A DNA stretch of 64,000 nucleotides from Volutella citrinella (Eukaryota > Ascomycota > Sordariomycetes > Hypocreales > Nectriaceae), in contig JAWZSP010000002.1 of assembly GCA_034401135.1 (NCBI GenBank), positions 3,100,001 to 3,164,000 on the forward strand, written 5' to 3'. Below, one piece after another: positions 25,666-36,182 of the stretch (position 1 is the stretch's first letter; the number at the start of each line of letters is the position of its first letter). A program made the position numbers and the translations under genes. A model generated the notes under the pieces. It was not told the origin of the DNA. It did no database searches and saw only the letters and a program-made list of their open reading frames with translations.

Positions 25666-26585
25666 TCATGTGGCCGACGCGTCTGCCTGCTGGGGTTGTT
25701 GCTGCCTCCGAGGGCCCCTCTGGTTGATAATCTCCCGTAGCAGCATCCTCAGCAGCCCCCCTGCGTACGCCTCCTCCTTGGGGAAGAACTTGCCCTCCTC
25801 GATGGTGTAGGCCTTGAGCGCGTCGAGCGAGGGGAACTTTTCAACCCGGGTGCCTGTCCGGTGGCACTCGACCAGGTCCACGAGGTTCACGTGGGTGTTG
25901 CGCACGCGCTGTCGTAAGAGAGAGAAGGTCAGTTTCTGCTGCATATTGATATGCTTGCGGGATAGGATATGGGGTTGGTGTCCTGTAGACTTACACGCCG
26001 GGCCTTGTTGAGAGTATCGGGAGCCCCCATTCCCAGGATGCGGCACAGCCGCTGCCACGACTCAAGCTCGTGCTCGTCGGTTCCGTAGACAGTGTTGAAC
26101 TGTTCTACCAGCGCGATGCGGAAGTTGTCGCGTGCCTCTCGACGCTCCTTGGACGAGGCCGACCACCTGAAGTGGCGACACATGCGGTTGAACTCTTGCG
26201 TGAACTGGGCGTTTCGGTTGTACCGGAAGGCCGGATACCCGGCGAAGTAGTCGTCCATGGGGTCGTGGATCGCCTCGTCGCTGGCCGGTGGCGTCGGGAG
26301 GTCTTTGCTAGTGCTATCGGACGGTAGATGGGCTTTGGACGCAGGCTTATGCTGTTGGTGAGATCCCCGAGGCTCTGGCTCTGGCTCTGTCTCTGGCTTC
26401 TCCGCTGCATCTGTCTCTGGGTTGGGCCGCGAGTTTCGAGAACCTCTGCGGTGTGTGAAGACGCATGCCTCGCCGAAGCGACATTTCCCAGATCGCTGAA
26501 ATTGATAGCAGACGCCCCTTTTCGCAAGGGGGACTTCCTGCTGCTGCTGCTGCTGCCGCCCCTCGGCTTCCTCGTTGACGCTCAT
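25666..26585 (-). CDS. CCCH-type zinc-finger protein
   Basis: Exons 26585-25995 and 25908-25666 give 277 aa; the 86-nt phase-0 intron has a GTAAGT donor. A single CCCH finger sits at the N-terminus, with Cys26, Cys35, Cys41 and His45 (CX8CX5CX3H), the spacing of RNA-binding fingers. It is preceded by a Gln run (QQQQQQ, residues 11-16). A charged, disordered stretch (Glu-Pro repeats) follows. The second half is a helical domain with FNRMCRHFRW and WQRLCRILGM, continuing in exon 2 as NLVDLVECHRTG, which I do not recognise by name. The presence of the finger and the basic-acidic linker suggests RNA or protein binding; no specific target can be inferred. Confidence 0.85.
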
Positions 26586-28327
26586 TTTGGTGGGTGTGAG
26601 TAACGAACCGACCCGTGTCTGATGTGCTAGTGTAGAGTTGCTGCTAGGAATAGGTCAAGGGCGAGTTCCATCAAGATATACTTGTACATGGACGAGCTGG
26701 ACGGACGGACGGGTGCTCAACACCAGCCGGTATGACAACAACACAGCCGCCTCACCATGACACAGCAGGCTGACGAACCCAAGAGGCGAGAGGGAGAGGA
26801 GAGACATAGAGACAGAGAAAGAGGAAGAAGTACCCTTGTTTGCCAGCAGCTGCCTATACTGCTTCGCTAAAGGGGGGGGTCGTGGTCATGTCCCTGGCCC
26901 CGGTGGTGGCGGGGGGCAATAGCAACGCATGCGTTGGGCCGACGTGCATACTGAGCCGCGGCCTGGGTTCGCAGGCCAGCAACGGGCCCTCCACTGGTGC
27001 TTTGGAGACTTGACGATGCCAGCAGCAGTGTGAATACACTCTCTTACTCATTCGCTTTTTCTGAAGTATGTTTGCCTCGCATGTCAGCCCTGCCCCCGGG
27101 GTGCAGGGGTCAGCCCGGGACAGCCCGGCGTCGGAGTCGGAGCGGGTGGGTCACTCCCCGGAGAAGCTTTCGCTCTGTTCGCCGTCGGCTTGGTTCATTA
27201 AAGTGCAACGGACTCGGACAGAGGGCCGGCACATCGTCCGCTCGGCAGTAGATTCCAATTGCAGATTCGGCCTGTTCTCTCAATGTCTCCCCCGTGCCGC
27301 CATCTTCACCTTTGTCCAGCATAGAAACTGTAGCCGTCGCCAGCGAGTTGTTGGCGCTGCCCAATCTCCTGGTCCGCCCGACAGGGCCTCCCGCCTGCCT
27401 AGATGAGGCCTCGCCACCTGAGGCGACATCTTCACGCGTATCTCTGGGATGAACCTGGCCTCGGCCTTTCGGGGCCCTTCTTCGCTCGACGGGCCAACGA
27501 GGCTGTTGCCGTGACGATCTTAATGGCCCTCGCCCCCTCGCGCAGCCCCATTTACGATGGGCGATCCTACGCCCTCCTGCGCCAGGGCTGAACGAACCAT
27601 GGCCAAACGCTTGCTGCCCCGAACCCAAGAGCCTCTAGCTTCTAGGAGGGACAGGGGTGAGGACTTCGTTTGCAGCCAACAGACCTGAACCAACCGCCAC
27701 AGTGGCTGCCTTGCCCAAATTATTCGACATGCTTGTCTCTTCTCCAAGAAAGCTGGTGGCTCGTTGGCCGGAGCTATGGCTGGCGACATGAGCTGTTCCA
27801 GTTCCATCTTGGTGTTTCGAGGCTGAGTCATGATATCAGAGGAACATTGGACAGGATTTGCAATAACCAGCTTGCATTGAGGCCAACCAGGTTGGCCCGT
27901 GACTTGGCAGGCCGACGAATAAGCTGCCCTGTCACGTCTCGAAACGGCCGCCGCCCATCAGCCACCATCCTGCAGCCCAACCAAGATCCGATGAAGAGAG
28001 CCCGATGAGGTTGAAGAGCCCCGCCACTAAGCCGCTGGTGCCTGTCCGCTCTGGGCGTATCGATTCGAATGAGGCTGTTGTAATTACCGAGTGCTCGTGT
28101 CCAGACGGGATGAGCCGACCGACTCACGTCCAGGTTGGCATCCCCAAAGCTTCGTGTCTCCGACAATGACGTCGCGCGTGGTGTCGGGGAGTTATTTCGT
28201 GGTTAACCATGATGGGATTGAAACCGTATCATTATGCCTTGCGTAGTTATGTTATCTAGGTACACTTTGCTACTCCTCTCCATGACTTGCACCCATCCCA
28301 AAAAGCTCACTTACAATTTTCCTTCAT
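26586..28327. other. Intergenic region between CCCH gene and CWC22
   Basis: 5' flank of the CCCH gene (including purine-rich GAGAGA runs at about 26790-26830) and 3' flank of CWC22. A 172-codon ORF at 27110-27628 (-) is Arg/Gly/Pro-rich with no domain and is judged a chance frame. No RNA gene seen. Confidence 0.5.
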
Positions 28328-30925
28328 TCAGTCTTCTCGCCGGCCACGCTTCACCGGCGGCGGCGGTGACCTGGACACGCTGTCGCTGTATCGTCTCCTC
28401 TTTCCTTGCACAGGGCTGGGCGATCGAGAGTACGACTCGCCACGCCCGCCGTTCCGCCTGGGGGGTGGCGACGGGGACCGCGATACGCTCCTCGCCGGCC
28501 CCCGTCGCCGTGGGGGAGATCGGGAGTCGTATGAGGGGGGTCGACGGGCCTGCCTCTTGCCGGCTGGTGGCCCACCGCTCACAGAGGAGCTGTTGCGCCG
28601 CTGGGGCCGAGGGGCATCGCCGCCCTGCGGACGACCTCGGCGAGGAGGCGGGCTTCCCGAATCCGATCTGGCACGTTTTCTGGTGGGCGGCGGGGACCGG
28701 CTCGGTGAGCCCCTGGCTCGAGGCGCAGGGGAGCGCGATCGGCTCCGCGACGAGTATGAGTCGCTGCGGGCCCGTTCCCTTCGCGGCGGGGGAGACCGCG
28801 ATGGGCGTGTGTCGGAAAAGTATGAGGCACTGCTGTAGCGACGTCCTCGTCCTCGTCGAGGACTGGGAGACCGGGACCCCCCGCGGCTTCTTGACGGAGA
28901 CCGGGAATAAGAAGGAGACCTTGAGCGCGACGAGCTGTAGGACCGTCCACGGCCCCTTCGCGGCGGCGTGCGGGACAGAGACCGGCCCCGGTTGCCGTCC
29001 CGGCGTGCGGGCGTCCTTGAGCGGGACCGGGAGGAGTACGACGAGCCGGTGTAGGATGAGTAGCTCGACACCGAGTCCGAGTCCGAGTCGGCGGCCGGGG
29101 GCGCCGGCAGCGCCGGCTTGGGCATGTTCTGGAGTTGGGTTCGCATCTCCTCCGTCAGTGCGCCCATGCCGATGCTGGTGAAGTAGTTGATGGAGAACCG
29201 AATGTTGCGGGCGTTGTCCTTGGGGAACAGCCCCTCGAGGTTGGGCCGGAGCACGTCGTCTGCCATCTGGGCGCGGAGCTTGGCCAAGCCCATTTCCTCG
29301 GCGATGAACTGGAACAGGATCTTGATGAAGATGCGGCTGCTCGACGTCGTCTCGTCCTCGTTGAGGTGGATGACCGACATGCAGTGCCAGCCCAGGGCGT
29401 TGGAGGCGAACATGTGGCCAAAGAGCATCGCAATGTTTCGCAGCTTGTTGTTCTCGTATCGGTGGATCGTCTCGTAGTACTTGGCAAACGCCTGTTCAAA
29501 GAGATCGCACCACAGCCGATTGATCTTGGCAAAGCGCTCCCCGATCATGCCGAAGAACTTGGTGTACGTCTTCTCCTGGGAGCAGCATTCCACAATCATG
29601 GAAGGCAGCTCGGGTTCCTGGCCTGCGGGGAGGCTGATCTTCATCAGCTTGTGCACCGCTTCCTCGGGGTCGGCGCTGGACATGATGGTAAGGTAGATGG
29701 TCCTGCGCAGGTTGACTAGATCCGCGTTGGACTGGTCCTTGATCTCCATGGCCTTGGTCTCCTGATCCTCCCCTTCCTCTTCCGACGAGCTGTCATATTC
29801 GTCACCGTCGCCGTCGTCATCGTAGTCGCTGCCCTCGCCAAGAATCTCGGCCTTGAGCTTCTTGTACGCCTCCTCATGCTCCTCCCACTCAGCGTCAAAT
29901 TTGAAAATGTTGAGGCTGTCCTGCACATTGATCTCGCCATCGAGCTCCACACGGTGTGTAATCTGGTCCTCCTCTTCGACAAGGTCCAGCTCCTCCTTGA
30001 TGGCCGGGTTGTCCTTAAACTTGTCCTTGCGCACCTGGAACAGAACCTCTACCATGTACTGCGTTCGCTTGTCGATGTCGGCCTCGTGCAGGATGTTGCG
30101 GAACTGGTCAAAAACGGCCATTGCGATGGACGGCTGCATCTCCTCAAGATACTGGCCCACCTCGCGGCAGAACCCGACGGCAATCTCGACGCTATCGTCG
30201 GTGGGCTTGTGGAGAAGCAGCAACAGGATCTGACCTGCCAGCATCTCATGCTGGACCTGCTGGTTGATGAGGTGGGCGAGGAATGTGGTGGCGGATAGGC
30301 AGACGGCCTTGTCGTTGCGACGGAAGCCCTTGCGGAACTGCATGATGATGCGCTTGACCAGAAGCTCGCCTACCTGCGGCAGCTTGGTGTTGACAATGGC
30401 CGCCATAGCAGCGTAAATTGGTGTAAAGGGCAAACTGGCAGCCTGGGCCTTCATGATTGACCGGCAGAACAGGCCGCGGCCGCGGATCAGATTCTCGCCA
30501 AACAGCTCGGGGACAATGTGCTTGATGTTGGCCGTGTTGACCTTGTTGATGAGGCCGTTTATGCTCTTCTTCAGGGCTTCCCACGCCATGCGCTGGTACT
30601 CCTTGCTCGTCTTGTCCGTGATCTGGGCCTGGAGGGCGCGAAGGCGAGCAGGCGGGATGTAGGTGCCGCCAGATCGCATCGTCAGAAGCTTCTCGTACTC
30701 GGCCTTGGCAGCGGCCTGCTTCTCCTCCTCGGTGCGGACGCGCGGCGGAGAGCGCCCACGGCCGTCTCGGTTCGCGGAACGCGGACCATTCTCATCGCCC
30801 CCGTTGTGCTTGTCGTCGTCGTCATCGTCGTTTGCGGGCCGATACGAGTCTGTCCCATCGCGTGGTGGACGGCGCTCGCGCTCGCGTTCGCGATGGGGGA
30901 TGTCGACCTCAGCAGCGGACGCCAT
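28328..30925 (-). CDS. CWC22: Pre-mRNA-splicing factor CWC22 (MIF4G-MA3) with RS-rich tail
   Basis: Spliceosome component; in metazoans it loads eIF4A3, the exon-junction-complex helicase, onto spliced RNA. Single exon, 865 aa. A charged N-terminus (R/E and D runs) precedes the MIF4G domain from about residue 113 (MAWEALKKSINGLINKVNTA; LFGENLIRGRGLFCRSIMKA). An acidic linker follows (SDYDDDGDGDEYDSSSEEEG, about 355-395), then the MA3 domain (about 400-515; LVNLRRTIYLTIMSSADPEE, NALGWHCMSVI). From about 607 to the end it is an Arg/Ser-rich domain built of SRSRS, SPPPRR and RSPS repeats, typical of splicing factors. The start at 30925 (MASAAEV) is chosen because the frame above it is low in family-like sequence; an upstream in-frame ATG at 31126 is possible but unlikely. 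It faces DPM2 head-to-head across about 700 nt. Confidence 0.95.
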   Translation of the reverse strand: MASAAEVDIPHRERERERRPPRDGTDSYRPANDDDDDDKHNGGDENGPRSANRDGRGRSPPRVRTEEEKQAAAKAEYEKLLTMRSGGTYIPPARLRALQAQITDKTSKEYQRMAWEALKKSINGLINKVNTANIKHIVPELFGENLIRGRGLFCRSIMKAQAASLPFTPIYAAMAAIVNTKLPQVGELLVKRIIMQFRKGFRRNDKAVCLSATTFLAHLINQQVQHEMLAGQILLLLLHKPTDDSVEIAVGFCREVGQYLEEMQPSIAMAVFDQFRNILHEADIDKRTQYMVEVLFQVRKDKFKDNPAIKEELDLVEEEDQITHRVELDGEINVQDSLNIFKFDAEWEEHEEAYKKLKAEILGEGSDYDDDGDGDEYDSSSEEEGEDQETKAMEIKDQSNADLVNLRRTIYLTIMSSADPEEAVHKLMKISLPAGQEPELPSMIVECCSQEKTYTKFFGMIGERFAKINRLWCDLFEQAFAKYYETIHRYENNKLRNIAMLFGHMFASNALGWHCMSVIHLNEDETTSSSRIFIKILFQFIAEEMGLAKLRAQMADDVLRPNLEGLFPKDNARNIRFSINYFTSIGMGALTEEMRTQLQNMPKPALPAPPAADSDSDSVSSYSSYTGSSYSSRSRSRTPARRDGNRGRSLSRTPPRRGRGRSYSSSRSRSPSYSRSPSRSRGGSRSPSPRRGRGRRYSSASYFSDTRPSRSPPPRRERARSDSYSSRSRSRSPAPRARGSPSRSPPPTRKRARSDSGSPPPRRGRPQGGDAPRPQRRNSSSVSGGPPAGKRQARRPPSYDSRSPPRRRGPARSVSRSPSPPPRRNGGRGESYSRSPSPVQGKRRRYSDSVSRSPPPPVKRGRRED

Positions 30926-31625
30926 GTTGTCGTCGCCCTCCTCGATGCTGTGAGTGGTGAGACGCGCGATGTAGGCGCCGTGGTCTTTGATGCGACGAGC
31001 GGTAGTTGAAGCCCAACCTCGCGCCGTTGTCGATGCAAGGCAAGAAAATGTCCCGTCCTCAGGCTCGAGAGGCTGCAGCGCAGGCCCAGCACCCTGGCGC
31101 TGGGGGCAAAAAAATAGCTGGTGCACGGGCCAAGCAAGGCTGTATCGAAAACTGCAGCAGACTCAGCGCCACATGTGGCTGATATCCATGGACAGCAATG
31201 TGGCGCATCATCTCCAAGATGATCGTCATGTTGAATCAAACGGCTAGACAAAGCAGCAGAAACATAATATGTCACGCATCTGATTGTTCTTATGTCTCTT
31301 TATAACGCATATCCTAGTAGCCCACAGTTTTCGCAAGAAATATTCATGACTGCCATACCAGCGCATCGAGTTGATTGATTCATATTACATCTCCCAAGGC
31401 CCAGGCATCGCGTGTGCTCCACCTGCGCAGGGGTTTCGCCAACCAGGGGACGTGGTGAGTGGGCTACGGAAGTTAAGGTGGCCGTTTCGAACACCAACAC
31501 CAACGTCCGCGACCCGTCCACCAACAACCTCACACGCTCCTTTCTTCCCCTTCGCCCTCTTAATACATTTCCTCCCCTCCTTCTCGGTCTTCACGCTCGC
31601 TCGCCCGCCTAGCGCACTCTCGACA
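30926..31625. promoter_or_regulatory. Shared bidirectional promoter region of CWC22 and DPM2
   Basis: Head-to-head start codons lie 700 nt apart. The DPM2-proximal 130 nt (about 31490-31620) is C/T-rich with ACACCAACACC and TTCCCC tracts, typical of fungal start-site regions. AT-richer sequence lies in the middle (31255-31400). The transcripts themselves cannot be placed. Confidence 0.45.
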
Positions 31626-32192
31626 ATGGTAACCCTCCTCTCCGTTCCCTCGCCTTGCCTCCGCGCGCCTCGAATGCACCACGCCCCTGGCCTGGTTACC
31701 CCTCGAGCCTTCAGGCCATCACCCCCAAGAAAGAGCTCGCTCTGGCACAATGCTTGCGCTAACCCGCCTCGATAGTTGGACAAAATCGTCGGTCTCGCCA
31801 TGCTCGTGGCCGCCTCCGTCGTCTTCACCTACTACACCATCTGGACCCTGATGATGGTACGTTCCCCCTCCCCCGGCTCGCGTCAGTACACCTGGCCGAG
31901 CTGTCGCCATCCTCCGCCCACGCGCTTGGCCTTCGACCGACAAGCCAGCCAGCGGACCCCATCTCGAGACATGCGCCCGCTAACCTGACTCGCTTCGCTA
32001 TTGTAGCCCTTCGTCGACGATGACCACCCTCTCCACAGCTTCTTCCCTCCTCGCGTCTGGGCCATCCGCATTCCCGTCATTCTCATCCTCCTCGGCGGCA
32101 CAGTTGTCGGTTCCTTCCTCGCCATGGTCATGATCCGAAGCAACCAAAAGAAGGCCGCCAAGGCCAAGGCCGCCGCCAAGAAGAAGGCTTAA
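31626..32192 (+). CDS. DPM2: Dolichol-phosphate mannosyltransferase regulatory subunit DPM2
   Basis: Small ER membrane protein that stabilises and activates the DPM1 catalytic subunit for dolichol-phosphate-mannose synthesis, feeding N-glycosylation, O-mannosylation and GPI anchors. Exon 1 codes only for the ATG (31626-31628); exons 31776-31856 and 32007-32192 follow, 89 aa in all. The joined protein reads M-LDKIVGLAMLVAASVVF, then YYTIWTLMMPFVDDDHPLH, SFFPPRVWAIRIPVILILLG, and a Lys/Ala tail. Two transmembrane helices lie at about residues 4-27 and 46-70, and the FVDDDHP loop and PPRVWAIRIP are family signatures. All introns are GT-AG with GCTAAC branch sites before the acceptors. Reading straight on from the ATG gives an unrelated 49-residue peptide, so the splice is needed to make a DPM2. 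Confidence 0.93.
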
Positions 32193-32725
32193 GCGACCAC
32201 TTTTTCACGAGTACATCCTGTAATTATCAACAAGCGGCGCTGCTGGCTTTCGCTTCCTCCAGGAGGCACAATCTCGGCCGTCGTTAATTCCACCCACGAG
32301 GGCCTCGCGAGATCAATGGTGGCTGTGAACGTCACCGGGATATGCGTCATCCCTCGTGCGGTATATCAAGGAGTCGACTGCATCGAAATGGGTATCTAAT
32401 CTGTTTCTATTTAATGAGGCCTATGGGCCAGTCAAACCAACCATTGCTGTCCTAAAAGAGTGCATCTCCCATTAAGCAACGTGCTCAAGAGACTAGAATC
32501 AGTAAACTCCAACGGGACCCAGATCCGAAGAGTGAAGATGAAGTCAACCATCCGTGCTTCACATCAATCAATCGCCTGCCATAAAACGCGCCAACGACAA
32601 AAAATCCAAGCCGCCACGCCCTTCTCCATTGTCATGCAAAGAAGAAACACCAGAGGCCGGATATCTGTAGGTGGCGAGTCCCACGTAAATCACATCATCC
32701 GTCCTTCGCCATCACACATCCCGCA
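32193..32725. other. Intergenic region between convergent DPM2 and BCAS3-like gene
   Basis: Facing 3' UTRs, AT-richer (for example 32395-32420). No gene or repeat seen. Confidence 0.5.
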
Positions 32726-35700
32726 TCACACTCGCTGGTCAGCAAAGTCCAGGACCTCGCAGTCATCCTCAAAAAACCCGTCTTCGCCCGGCCCAGAAGC
32801 ATGGGCGCCACGACGTCTTCTCGTGGTGACCACGATTTGCTCCTCGTTGTTGTCGTTTCCATATTGCATCACCCGCTCCATGGCCGATTGAGGCAGCGCC
32901 AGGTGACTATCGGCAATGTTGGCATCGTCCGCCATTTGAGGCAGTGCCAGTTCCAGCCTCACGACGGGAATATCTTGTCCAAATGCCCAAGCCATCCCGC
33001 TAGGAGCCTCTCGCGGAGTGCTAGTGTCCGCCTGTTTCTTCTTGTTCTTGTTCTTCTTACCGCCACTTAGGTTCTCCTCTCCAGTTGGTTCAGCGAGGAT
33101 AGCAGATACAACGTCGAGCTGGGTCTCAGCACCCCGACTGTACTCGCAGAGGGTGACTCGTCGGTCCGTATGGAATGGCTGGTATGGGGCACTGGATTCA
33201 ATCTCAGCCTGCGGGATCGACGACTCCATGCCTTGGTCAGTAGCAGGTACTCGAGGACGCCCATTCAGAGTGAGCGTGTTCCCGGCATCCAAGTCCCGAT
33301 CTTCGAGGTCCAGAATCTCCTCCTGGGCTCCCAAGTCCATCAAGTTCCGAACCGCTGGTGCCACAATGTCGTTTGGTACAACCGGCAAGTTGTAGTCCAC
33401 ATACCTGCTTGCACGGGTGACTCGCCTCCCTGGCTGGGCCGAGGACCTCCGAGTCTTGCACGAGTAAGTGCGCACGAGACCATCACCAACGACACACAGA
33501 GCATAGTGCTTTCGGATTCTAAGCCAGGCTACACAGGATGCTGACGGCGGACTCGAGCCCAGCGGGAGGGAAACTCGATTCTCGCCCGTGTGTCGAAGCT
33601 GGTTGATGGCCGTACCCGTTTTGCCGAGTGAACTGCTAATACTAGCGGCAATCACCCGGCCGCCCATAGCAGCCGAGTCTTTCAGGGTATGGCCAGTTAC
33701 CTGGGGAGTGTTTGCACTGCTGCGTCGGGGTCGTGTCACGAACGGCTTGGCAGCATTGTACGCAGCTCCAAAGGCTCCTGATGCGATGGCGACGGCAGAG
33801 CTGGCTTGCTCAGGAGTGGCGGCGCCGCTCTCGGTGGCGACCTTGCGCCGGCGTGGAGCGGGCCAGATGAAAGCGCTGGAGGGCATATCAAGGAGATGAA
33901 CGGTTCCCCGCTCGGTAACCATCGCGATTCGCTCTCCTCGCGGTCCAGTCCAGGCGACGTCAACAATTCGTGCCACAGTCATGCGGGAGAACTGCGCAAT
34001 CTGGCGAACCTGTGGTCCCGTGCTAATGCTCGGAGTAATTGTTGACTGAAGAGGCGAGGACTTGGTGTATTGAGCCCGAAAAAGATCCCAAACCGTCTGG
34101 ACATCCCCCTTGCTACTAGCAGTGAAGAGCGCCAGGGACGACGGGGAGAAGGACAAGAAGCTGCAACCAAGTGGTGTCGCAAAAGTTGTCATGGGATGAA
34201 TCGACGAAGAGGAGGCGAGTGATTCGGCGTCGACGATCGACACCAAGCCAGGCTCCTTAGTTCCTCCTGCCTGACCACCCGATCCATGGGTCGGGGGGAA
34301 CTGGGATGGGTCTCCAATGGGAGACCGTGTTCCATTCCAATTCTGCGGCGGTGATCGGCTTTGAGCCTGAGGGCTAGGCGACTTATTCCAGTACGAATTC
34401 CAAGCCTGCAGACCTTGCTGCCCAACCCACTTCGCGCCCTGGATCAGCTCCTGCGTTGTCTCGCGCATTATCTTGTTCACAACGCTATCGGAGAGAGGCA
34501 GATCCACGGCCGCGTTAGGTGTAGGTAGCTGTGGCGATGTTATGCTCGCGAGTCCAGGAGCCTTGCCTAGGATCGGAAGAGGCACATGGGCGCGCAAAGA
34601 GACTTGCGAAGAGGGAACTGATGGACAGTAGGCAATCCATCGCCCGCTCATAGAAATGATTGGGGTTTGAGGGTTTGGTCGCTGGGAGACAGGCGCGGAA
34701 GCCTGCTTATCAGCTTCTTCCAGAACCTCACCACGATAGCGCTGTTGAAGACCGGTCCAGATCTTGCCCACACAAGTGAAGGTGTGGCCATTCTGATTTT
34801 CCAATAGCTGCAGATATACAAAGCATTCACCACTCGCCCCTGAGCACACCACAACAGTGCCAGCATCTGCTTTGATTGTAAGGGCTCCACTGGGTGGTGG
34901 CGGTCGAAATATCGGGTTAGTAACGGAGATCTCAGGGTTTATGGGGATCTTTGGCAGTTCTAAGAGAACATCGACTTGTCGGTTCGTTTTGAGGGAGTAA
35001 ACCTCAACGGTTGTCCGATAGGCATCGATGATAGTGTGACGACCCGGGCCGGCCTCCTGTTGAAGAAAACCCGACCGGGGACTCGTGGCACCATCTGGGA
35101 CGGGGCTCTGGCTGTCAGCCTGAGGGGTGTCTGAAGATGGCAATACCGGGCCGTGGATGACCACGGCGACCAGTGGAAAGGTAGATTCTGTCTCCCCTTG
35201 AGCTGTCCAAGGTAGAATCCTGGCATGATGGACGCCACCCCTCAAGCCCTTGAGACTGCCGATCGCTTCCAGGCCTCGCTTGCCAACTGAGTAGACATCC
35301 AATCCACCTTCGTAGCCGGCAAGGACGACATTGCTGGGGCCACCGGCGAACGCAGGGCAGTCAGGGAGTCGGTCAAAGCCAAAGAAATAGCCTCGGTCGC
35401 CGGCCTTCATACCGGATCCGGGTGCAATGTTGAGATCGATGTCAGGAACACCGTAAAAGTGAGGCTGAGGCTGGTGTGGAAGCGGAGGGCCGCCCGTGCG
35501 GGGTCCTTGAAATGGCGAATTCACAGAACTGCGGCGATAAGCTGCAGCTTGCGCCTGGGGAGGAGTCTGCTGCGTCTGATACTGCGCTTCCATTTGGAAG
35601 CTCAGCGGTCGCCGGACATTATTCGGCGGTGAGAGGGAGGCCGGTGATGGGCTCATGTAGGGACGCTGGGCTGTCCATCCGTGATGCAGGCGGCTCTGGT

Positions 35701-36182
35701 CTTCGTAGGACGATGGTTGCGTGGGTGGCGATTCACCCATCAAGCTGATGAGATTACCCGGAGATCCGGCCAGGCCGCCGCGGGCCCAGTCGTTATTCAT
35801 GCTCGGTGCTGTGCTTGCGGATACAGGAGTCGTAGAGAGAGCATCCAGCATGGGAGAGACGGCGACGGGTTGGTTGACATTGTCGGGAGCGGTGGGCTTG
35901 ATCTCTGGGGTGTCGGCAGGGGGAGTTGAGCTGGCCGATATTGACGAGGCCTTGGAGTTGGCGTTCGCATGCCCATTTCCCGTGCCGTTGGTGTTGGTGT
36001 TGCCGTTGCTAGAGTATAGGCCGCGGGGTCAGCAAAGCGGACGATGACGCTGTGTCATGGGAGTCATGTGGCAAGGAAGGTACTCACGCGAACTTGCCAG
36101 CTGTTTGCTTTGTCACGGCAGCGGCGATGCCGCTACTTTCTTTCGCATGCGTCCGATTCTTCTTGGCTGGAGACAGAGTCAT
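32726..36182 (-). CDS. BCAS3-like WD40/beta-propeller protein
   Basis: Exons 36182-36088 and 36008-32726, joined in phase 2, give 1125 aa. The first exon is a short basic leader, MTLSPAKKNRTHAKESSG. Residues to about 180 are Ser/Pro/Gln-rich. The propeller shows GYEGGLDVYSVGKRGLEAIG, FPLVAVVIHGPVLP, TTVEVYSLKT, and FLSFSPSSLALFTASSKGD with VQTVWDL. A helical signature lies in the middle (IMRETTQELIQGAKWVGQQG). A basic KKNKNKKKQ run precedes the C-terminal part. Identification as the BCAS3 family rests on this mix of WD-type blades and the late SAILAE/EYSRGAETQL segment; it is weaker than for the neighbouring genes. Family knowledge: animal BCAS3 binds PI3P with its partner PHAF1 at phagophores; a fungal role in autophagy or endomembranes is inference. 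Confidence 0.8.

Noticed and set aside
27110..27628. 172-codon ORF on the minus strand
   Set aside because: Arg/Gly-rich chance frame without a domain, promoter context or splice signals.
28234..29181. 315-codon ORF on the plus strand
   Set aside because: Antisense to the RS-rich tail of CWC22, whose repetitive codons leave the reverse frames open.
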